Shown: positions 57,601-64,000 of the stretch, one piece after another
Position numbering within the stretch: position 1 is the stretch's first letter
Layout: the number at the start of each line of letters is the position of its first letter
NCBI GenBank assembly: GCA_911728435.2
Contig: OU452205.1
Coordinates: forward strand, 2,361,760-2,425,759
Direction: 5' to 3'
Length of the DNA stretch: 64,000 nucleotides
Origin: Apoderus coryli
Lineage: Eukaryota; Arthropoda; Insecta; Coleoptera; Attelabidae
The notes under the pieces: model-generated
Database searches by the model: none
Told to the model about the DNA's origin: nothing
What the model saw: the letters and a program-made list of their open reading frames with translations, nothing else
Made by a program: the position numbers and the translations under genes

Positions 57601-60600
57601 TACAAGCTACAAATTTATCAACAACTCAGTGAACACGATTATGACAGAAGGATCCAGTTCAGTGATGCGATGACTAGAAAAATAACAGATAATTCAATTT
57701 TGTTAAACAATATTTGCTTTAGTGGTGAATCGAAATTTTAAAATTAAAAATATTAAACTCAAAGCAAAATTCTTTAAAAAATACAAAATCACTAGAGACA
57801 ATAAAGTTCTAATTCAATTTAAAAATTCGAGACGTTTGTGTATGGAAGAGCAGAAGGTTGCGTTTAGTGAGTATATCTCTAGAGTGCAATGACGATCCTC
57901 AGAGTTTTTGGTCTTTTTTCCATAACAAAACTGGAACCTCGCGTATCCCAGCCACTATGTGAAGGGACGATCAATCTTATTCTGATCCTCAAGCCATTGT
58001 TGACTCGTTTGCTACCTTCTTCCATAGTGTTTTTCTTAAATCATCTAGTTATCTTGCGCCGAATGTTCCTGGAACCTCTAATACTGTCAATATCAGGCAG
58101 ATTGAGCTGTCAGACATATTTGCAGCTTCTAAACGCCTTAAAAATAAATTTACCTCTGGATATGATAATATTCCCTCTTTTTTTGTCCGAGATTGCATTT
58201 CTGTCTTAGCTCTTCCATTACAGTCAATTTTCAATCTAATTTTGAAGTCGGGAATGTATCCGGATCTATGGAAGGTATCTAAAGTTGTTCCAGTCTTTAA
58301 ATCCGGCGAAAAGTCTCATATTAATAATTATCGACCAATTTCTCTATTGTGCAATTTTTCTAAATTATTTCAATCAATTTTATATGACCGGATCTATACA
58401 GCTGTGAGACGTCAGATTTCACCTAACCAGCATGGTTTTATGTGTGGCCGGTCCACTGTCACCAATCTGTTAGTTTTTACCCACTGTATCTCTGAAACTC
58501 TTGATCACGGCGGTCAACTGGATGTAATCCATACTGATTTAACCAAAGCCTTTGATAGGCTAGACCATGGCATATTGCTGAGTAAACTGCATACGTATGA
58601 TGGATTTCCTTCCGGCTTGATATCTTTATGCAACTCATACTTGCATGATCAGAAACAATATGTCTTTTACAACGGCTTTAAATCTTGTTTTTACTCGGCC
58701 ACGTCAGGAGTACCCCAGGGTTCTAACTTAGGTCCATTGTTGAGCTCCGAAACATTGTTGTTCTGATGAAGCCCAACATCTTAATGTACCGCGATGTCGC
58801 GCGCCTGATATGGTCGGTGTAGCTCAGTGAAGAATCCAAGTAGACACCCAGATCCTTGACCAAATCCTTATAATCCAAAGCGTCCCGGTCAATAAAGTAT
58901 TCGTGAAAAAGTGGATCCCTAGTACGGTTAAAATTAACGCAAAAGCACTTCGATATATTCAAATCCAACCCATTCGCCTCCCACCAATGCACAAGCCGAA
59001 TAACATCCTCCTGCAAAAGGTAGCAATCGGATGGGCCTGCAATACGCCTATAACACTTTAGATCATCAGCAAATAACTTGATCTCACTATGAACGAAACA
59101 TTGCTCTATGTCATTGACAAATAAGTTAAATAATAAGGGGCCCAAATGAGACCCCTGAGGAACACCAGATGAAACTAATATGGGCCTGGAATGAAACTCA
59201 TTGATCCGGACAACCTGAGTTCTACCACATAAGTAGCTCTCCAACCAGTCCAACATAGGCGCAGAGACTCCAATAATCCCAAGCTTCTCAATGAGAAGCC
59301 GATGGTTGACACTGTCGAAAGCCTTAGAGAAGTCGGTGTAAATGGCATGAACTTGATATCCGTGCTCCAAAGCCCCGGACAAGTAGTTTGTGAATTCGAG
59401 GAGATTGAGCTCGGTAGATTTACCTGCCTGAAATCCAAATTGATCGGAGATCACTAATGGCCCTAGAGTGGCCGTCAGATAACGAGTGATCAGGTTTTCG
59501 AATAGTTTCGGAATTGAATTCAATATACAGACCGGTCGGTAATTTGTTACTTCATTTCTGTTGCCGGATTTAAAAATAGGGGTAATGAAACTAGTTTTCC
59601 ATAATACAGGGAAAGTGTCAGTGGAGACCGAATGATTGAAAATAATTTGAAGCGGTCTAGCAAGCGAAAAGCTACAATTCCTGAGAAGCAAGGCTGGGAT
59701 TCCGTCGGGACCGGCCGACTTCCTCACTTCCAAGCCAACAATTGCCTCTAAAATATCTGAGAGAGAGATGTGAGGATCGGAAACATTCACTAGGGTGCCC
59801 CGACACAGCCAACCGGAGAGTCAAGACATCTGTCGTTATACACTGATTCAAAATACGCAGCAAACAAATCCGCCCCACACTGATCGGCGTCGCTCGTTCG
59901 GTCACCCCATGATAGACGCGAGGGCAGGTCTGAAGATCATCTTTTAGAATTAATGAACCTCCAAAAAGCTCCAATGTTCTGAGGCAGCTCACTCTCAATT
60001 GCATTTGTAAAAGACATATAGCAAACGCGAGAAATGCGATTACATTCACTTCTGAGTCTGCCAAAGTCCGCATAATGGGTCTGTGAGCCTGTGAATTTGT
60101 AACGCTTATGTTTAAGAATTTATGTTGTTGCCTTTTAGGCTGATGATGGAGCGGAGCTCCGAAACATGTCTCCTTTTATAAAGGAATCTTAATACATTTT
60201 TATTAGTGGAGACGATGTATTTATTTTTATTGTAATTAATAATGCATTTACCGACTTCGTGCTACATTTGGTGATGAGTCCTCATGCTTGAGGACTGAAC
60301 ATTAATTTGAAAAGGTTTCTATGAGTGAGAAATTTCAAGAAAGAAGGTCAAGTGTAATTTGCAGTCAACAATATTGACTTGACCTACAAAATTTTGTTTG
60401 TCATTGAGTCAAAAAAGCTATAGGTATGCTCATACAAAAGTTAATTGTACTTCTAATTCAGGCTGTAGTAGCTCCATGGACTCTAGACAATTTCAAATGT
60501 TTATGGCTGAAAGTTTGCATGACAGTGACTACTGTAGCTTTGAACAAAATGAGACGGAGCATTTAAAAAATAAAGTTGGCTATGCATTGTTTGGACCGCC

Positions 60601-62865
60601 GTTATCTGTCAATGGGTATGAGAACCAACAGTTGAAGGAGATTGAGGATATCGTGAATAAAATCTTAAATGAATCTAGTAAGTTTTATATAGTTTTTCTT
60701 GTATTTGTTTGTATTTTATTTTACGCCTCTGAAGCTAGGTAATTAGGTAGTAGCGTAAGTACCTCATACTCATTTTGTATTTTACTCAACAACTTAATCT
60801 TCAGAGAGTGAACCTAAGAAACTATCCTTAATGACCCATACCACGCATGTCATTTGGCATAAAATTGAACGGTTGCATAATAGACGAGGCGCGTTTTTTT
60901 AGTAAGTACCGTTTTGCGATTCCGCCGCCGCAGCGCTACGGTCGGCGTTCCGCGCATGCGCGCTGGTTACCTGCATCTCTTGTCTACGCACTGACGCCAT
61001 TACAGTCTGATTCCTCATTGTATAAGTTGTTTACTGAGTGTTTAAGATGCCTCCGACAATCGTGAGTCCCGCCGATTGTGAAGTACGGGCTGTTATACGA
61101 TTTCTTAGTGCTAAAGGCGTAAAACCGATCGATATTCATCGTGAGATCTGTGAAGTTTACGGAAAAAAAATTATGAGTGATGGAATGGTAAGGAAATGGG
61201 TGAGAGCATTTAAAGATGGCCGCACAAATGTGCATGATCAAGAACGGAGTGGGCGTCCTTCGGTTGTTAATGAAGATTTAGTGCAGAAAGTGGAGGAAAA
61301 GGTGAGAGAAAACAGACGCTTTACAATTTCATCAATGTGCGACTGCTTTCCTCAATATTCTCGTAGTGTTTTGTATCGCATTGTGACCGAGAACTTGAAT
61401 TACCGGAAATTGTGTTCACGTTGGGTTCCAAAAATGTTGACGGATTTGCACAAAACCCAACGTTTAGGCAGTGCATTGACTTTCCTTGAGCGGTACCACA
61501 ATGCAGGTGAAGATTTTTTAGACCATATTGTTACTGGTGACGAAACATGGGTGGCCTACGTCACACCAGGATCGAAACAACAATCCATGGAATGGCGACA
61601 TTCATCATCACCCAAAGAGTGAAGTTTAAGCAAACAATTTCTGCCCGGAAAATCATGTGCACAGTTTTTTGGGACAGAAAAGGAGTATTGCTAGTGGAGT
61701 TTCTGCCTCGTAATGAGACAATCAATGCAGCGTCTTATTGTGAGACATTGAACAATCTGCGTCGTGCAATCCAGAACAAAAGACGTGGCAAGTTGAGTAA
61801 GGGTATCGTTTTGCTGCATGACAATGCCCGTCCACATGTGGCTAATTGGACCAAAGATCTCATCAAATCTTTTAAATGGGAAACTCTAGATCATCCTCCA
61901 TACAGCCCTGATCTGGCGTCCAGCGACTACCATTTGTTCCTGCACTTGAAGAAACACCTGGGTGCTCAGCGTCTTCAAGATGATAACGAAGTCAAAACAT
62001 TTGTGATACAGTGGTTAACAGGTCAGGCGGCAGAATTTTATGAGGAGGGTATTCAAAAACTGGTGCCACGTTATGACAAGTGCTTCAATATTCACGGAAA
62101 TTATGTAGAAAAGTAGATTAAGGTACAGGCTTTCATGTAAAAATAAAATTATTGCGATATCTTTGCACGTCTTTTTTTAATTCCAAAACGGTACTTATTT
62201 AAAAAACATGCCTCGTACTTTTAAGTTTCATGCATGAGAAATAAGTTGAACAATACGAAAAGAGTGAATGAGAGGTGGAAGCCTTATCATTTATCATACT
62301 CTAATTTACAACAATCAACAGCTAAATGAAAGGGGGGCTTTTACATAAATTCAAATCGTTGTTGATTTGATTGATTCATTAATGGTTTTAAATTTTATTT
62401 GATTTTATTCTTTACTTTTAATTCGGGGACCGTATATTGACTGCTGTATTTTTAAAATAAAACAATTTCTTTAAAGGAAAAGTAGAGTTCTACCTTTACC
62501 ACCCAAATCTTGTGTTCATCAAGATACTAGGATGGAGGCTGTTTTGCTCCTAACAATTATTTATTTATTTATTTTTCATTAGATAAAAGAAACCAATTCA
62601 AGGATTATGTGGAACTTGCGATCATATTTAATTGCACCGAACTATTGCCGTCGGACAAGTTAAAGTGTGCAAAAAATAATCCAAAGTATAATCCACTGAT
62701 AGACTTTGTTCAGTATCCAGTATTTGTATTGCGCAAATGCAGAAAAAGCGACAATCCTTGTAGAGTGTTTATTGACCACACAGGCCGAGTTTATCAAAGT
62801 TGGCTCGATTATATTAATCGAAATAAATTACCGTCATGTGAAATGATTTTACCCCGTGATGGAAG
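48669..62865 (+). CDS. Protein with tandem UAS-like domains (partial gene)
   Basis: Exons supported by frame and splice sites are 48669-48711 (start MEQSQWTSNGVPPEG), 49426-49559, 53132-53510, 53577-53710, 56214-56598, about 60424-60677 (the acceptor could also be at 60409 or 60418) and 62583-62865. The gene continues past the window. Exons 2+3 and 4+5 are copies of one unit: 134 nt with phase 1 to 0, then 379/385 nt with phase 0 to 1. Each unit encodes a domain resembling the thioredoxin-fold UAS domain of FAF1-type proteins (LILYFHNSSDHFSTTFW and LLLYFHNSTDKFSTTFW; FHVIAWNIEMT and FYVITWHVEMT). The later exons, with VGYALFGPPLSVNGYENQQL and CRVFIDHTGRVYQSWLDYIN, recall the DUF4781 family of insect proteins (from memory). 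No function is known. The phases do not match between exons 5 and 6, so at least one exon is missing from this model. Confidence 0.6.
49162..49333. mobile_element. Small MITE
   Basis: A 172-bp sequence whose ends are inverted repeats of about 39 bp starting TTGTGTTTATTATAATATAG. A two-base indel in the repeat is the only larger difference. It sits between exons 1 and 2 of the UAS-like gene. The family is unknown. Confidence 0.8.
50066..51385 (+). mobile_element. Mariner element, copy 1 (two frameshifts)
   Basis: It is flanked by TA at 50064-50065 and 51386-51387. The inverted ends begin CGAGGCACGTTTTTTTAGTA. The transposase starts at ATG 50228 and is split over three frames (to 50533, 50394-50657, 50644-51285). 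It contains the HTH region, VTGDQTW with the first catalytic aspartate, HDNARPHVAN with the second, and PYSPDLAPSDYHLF with the third, spaced D34D. Relative to the copy at 60885 it lacks one in-frame codon near the start, has an 11-bp deletion near 50465 and a one-base insertion in an A-run near 50622. It lies in the intron between UAS-gene exons 2 and 3. Confidence 0.93.
51826..53098 (-). mobile_element. 5'-truncated non-LTR retrotransposon
   Basis: The minus-strand frame 53020-52517 reads RGVPQGSILRPLLFLIYTFD, CNMQRYADDTQLY (catalytic YADD), SGLKVNPSKSLVMFF and LGVVFDSDLRFKTQVGKLVQ. Downstream, degraded thumb sequence leads to AATAAAGACG and a (TTCTA)n tail at about 51826-51840, the usual 3' end of this group. 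It is inserted antisense in an intron of the UAS-like gene, 33 bp from exon 3. Confidence 0.85.
53800..56165 (+). mobile_element. Non-LTR retrotransposon, endonuclease end plus reverse transcriptase
   Basis: The frame 53778-54563 contains the C-terminal end of an endonuclease domain (GDCNAHFESSALGSDPRLM, LLDLVLSNVSCDVV). A shift then leads to 54617-55711 with MTSGPDNIPLFFLRDCA, YRPISILSNFSKIFEMVVYV, DAIYTDFSKAFDRIDHVIL, GAPQGSNLAPLLFAIYVNDI and YLLFADDLKLYRPIA. After a stop near 55711, degraded C-terminal sequence runs to about 56165. It is Jockey/CR1-group, truncated at the 5' end, and lies between exons 4 and 5 of the UAS-like gene. Confidence 0.9.
56840..57590 (-). mobile_element. Non-LTR retrotransposon, RTE-like 3' part
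   Basis: The minus-strand frame 57582-57166 gives IEIKKGVRLGCILSPILFNL, INNLRYADDTVLLATSEVEL (catalytic YADD) and LEAGLRLNVKKTKVMVISRK. After a shift, 57144-56962 gives KRKLEYLGHIMRNTKYRVLQ and GKRGPGRRRHSWLKNLREWF, ending near 56850. The YLGHIMR and GRRR-SWL motifs are typical of insect RTE-like elements. It is 5'-truncated. Confidence 0.85.
57700..58745 (+). mobile_element. Non-LTR retrotransposon, same family as 19085-20545
   Basis: Frames at 57889-58209 and 58242-58766 carry MYPDLWKVSKVVPVFKSGEK, SKLFQSILYDRIYTAVRRQI, GFMCGRSTVTNLLVFTHCIS, DVIHTDLTKAFDRLDHGILL and a SGVPQGSNLGPLL ending. It stops abruptly at about 58742, where an oppositely oriented element begins. The catalytic FADD part is lost. 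Confidence 0.88.
58740..60075 (-). mobile_element. Non-LTR retrotransposon with a long intact reverse-transcriptase frame
   Basis: A 355-codon minus-strand frame (59790-58723) runs from DILEAIVGLEVRKSAGPDGI through YRPVCILNSIPKLFENLITR, QFGFQAGKSTELNLLEFTNY, TDFSKAFDSVNHRLLIEKLG, GVPQGSHLGPLLFNLFVNDI and IKLFADDLKCYRRIAGPSDC to LVKDLGVYLDSSLSYTDHIR. The upstream part to 60075 is frameshifted linker sequence. All reverse-transcriptase motifs, including FADD, are intact, which makes it the youngest-looking element of this type here. Both ends are truncated. Confidence 0.9.
60131..60184 (+). ncRNA. Hammerhead ribozyme motif
   Basis: CUGAUGA at 60140-60146, an extra U, stem II GGAGC-GGA-GCUCC (60148-60160), GAAA at 60161-60164, then C-AU-G and U-C with the cleavage base C60170. 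Stem I has GG (60138-60139) with UC (60171-60172), an internal loop, then CCUUU (60131-60135) with AAAGG (60180-60184). About 30 nt downstream is GTGGAGACGATG, the same tail seen after the motif at 570-612. It lies just upstream of a UAS-gene exon. Confidence 0.5.
60812..60862 (+). repeat. Fragment of the hAT internal repeat unit
   Basis: CCTAAGAAACTATCCTTAAT followed by GACC and ATGTCATTTGGCAT matches the 174-bp unit inside the hAT-like element at 11041-11774, with a few changes. Confidence 0.6.
60885..62215 (+). mobile_element. Mariner element, copy 2 (one frameshift)
   Basis: The same family as 50066-51385, about 97% alike and in the same orientation. The inverted ends begin CGAGGC; the right end is followed by TA, while on the left TA and two extra bases precede the element. 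The transposase starts at ATG 61047. Its frame ends early at 61622 because one A is missing from the AAAA run near 61613, then resumes in the frame 61547-62116. VTGDETW, HDNARPHVAN and SPDLASSDYHLF carry the D,D34D triad. It lies between the last two visible exons of the UAS-like gene. Confidence 0.93.
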
Positions 62866-63079
62866 GTAAGTAGGTATAATTTTTGATATTTCCTAAAAAC
62901 TCCAGTCGAGCCGATGGAGGGGGGCAGATTTTAATCATAGTTTCCCACCCGCATCTTTAACACTCTAGCGGGGGACATTTCTAATGGAAAGTGGAGTCGA
63001 GTGATACATCATTTCGAAGAGCAGAAAATTATATTTCAAACGATACCCAATTTGTTGGATTTTACTCGAGTGGTCTGCA

Positions 63080-64000
63080 TATAATAATAATCTTTATTCA
63101 GTAAGTAACATACATCGCTCATACAATACTCAGTATATATAAACAATATACAGTTACTCCCCGAAAAGGCAGAAGTGCAACTGGCAAACTTGATCTGCAA
63201 GCTGTTTCGAACACTCAACTTTATACACAAAAAGACAATACACATAGGCTCTCTAATTACAAAAATTTCATACGCAAATTATACAAAATAAACATTCATA
63301 TACTAATTAAGTGAGACTACGCTTAAGGTGCCCCGAGAATGCAGAAATTGAACTACCTTTGCATTGAGGGGAGAGGGTATTATATAACCTTGGTATATCG
63401 AATGTAAAGCTTCTCTCAAATATAGCAGGATTTAGCTTTAGATTGTGACCCTGGGCGGAAATGTAAATCTCAGAGCTGTCGATTAATTGTTATTGACGCT
63501 GATTCGCACTCGGATCTGAAATGGTGCACGACCTGAGTATCATCCGCGAAAAATTGCAGACGACACCCCGCCACTACACGGGGCAGATCAATAGTATATA
63601 TGAGAAACAGAAGCGGGGCCAAAACAGAACCCTGTGGAACCCCAGAACAGACCCTCACTGGTAACGAACATTTACGCTCTAATACAACTCTTTGATGGCG
63701 ATCATTTAAATAAGTTTTTAGAAGGTCTAGGCAGGTGTTATCAAAACCTAGGTACTTACACTTCGCTACAAGAACCTTATGATTTAAGGTATCAAAGGAC
63801 TTGCTGAAGTCCAGCAGCACCAGAATTGTGGACAAACCCCGATCGTAGGCACGAACAACATTGTCAGTGAGATTCATCAACGAAGTGGTAGTACTATGAC
63901 CCTTTCGAAATCCGGATTAATGCTCGGGTAGCAAATTCTTAGAACATAAGTAATTGTAAATCTGGTTATGAACCGTCTTTTCTAATATCTTGGAGATCGC
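63080..64000 (-). mobile_element. Non-LTR retrotransposon, runs off the window
   Basis: The minus-strand frame 63880-63470 has LVLLDFSKSFDTLNHKVLVA, SGVPQGSVLAPLLFLIYTID and CRLQFFADDTQVVHHF (catalytic FADD). It continues upstream into a degraded ILEKTVHNQIYNYL-like fingers region at the window edge. The 3' end is AATAAAG followed by (ATT)n at about 63080-63100. It is the most distal insertion seen in the UAS-like gene region. Confidence 0.85.

Noticed and set aside
60255..60290. GGTGATGAGTCCTCATGCTTGAGGACTGAAC, hammerhead-like hairpin
   Set aside because: Core C3 is G and GAAA is changed to TGAAC; the six-pair hairpin alone is not enough.
1..64000. CRISPR arrays, operons, bacterial promoters, tRNA or rRNA genes
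   Set aside because: The window is clearly animal nuclear DNA with spliced genes; I found no spaced direct repeats of CRISPR type and no convincing tRNA or rRNA.

Overview
This is nuclear DNA of an insect. It is AT-rich, with multi-exon genes split by GT..AG introns that are full of transposons (mariner, hAT-like, piggyBac-like and Harbinger-like DNA elements, many 5'-truncated non-LTR retrotransposons, one copia fragment). The akirin and other protein sequences fit a beetle best, but order-level placement is inference.

Layout. 1-5640 is intergenic: an inverted-repeat element at the left edge and two MITEs. 5641-27683 (+) is a complete 13-exon IFT80 gene (759 codons). 27824-30050 (-) is a complete six-exon Rab geranylgeranyltransferase alpha subunit, convergent with IFT80; their poly(A) signals lie 2 bp apart on opposite strands. 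30924-31656 (+) is a complete four-exon COP9 signalosome subunit 8 gene, divergent from RabGGTA. 32530-37350 is intergenic and repeat-rich. 37351-42539 (-) is a complete four-exon akirin gene whose last coding exon is only 11 nt. 43433-48576 is a cluster of DNA transposons with intact target-site duplications. 48669 to beyond 62865 (+) is a partial gene made of a tandemly duplicated two-exon unit that encodes a UAS-like (FAF1-type thioredoxin-fold) domain, followed by exons of a different domain, with introns crowded by two mariner copies and at least five non-LTR retrotransposon pieces.

The most notable signal is a set of hammerhead ribozyme motifs. They sit in mirrored positions in the arms of several unrelated-looking inverted-repeat elements: 1-780, 25505-25945, 32530-33727, 39826-40343, and a degenerate one at 15283-15505. 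A single copy lies at 60131-60184. The motif at 25518-25568 (+) is a canonical hammerhead with an open stem III, and the one at 32556-32603 (-) has a six-pair stem I and a complete core.

The host genes are housekeeping or regulatory genes (ciliary transport, Rab prenylation, cullin deneddylation, innate-immune transcription) and do not form one pathway. The rest of the window is mainly a record of transposon insertion, nesting and decay.
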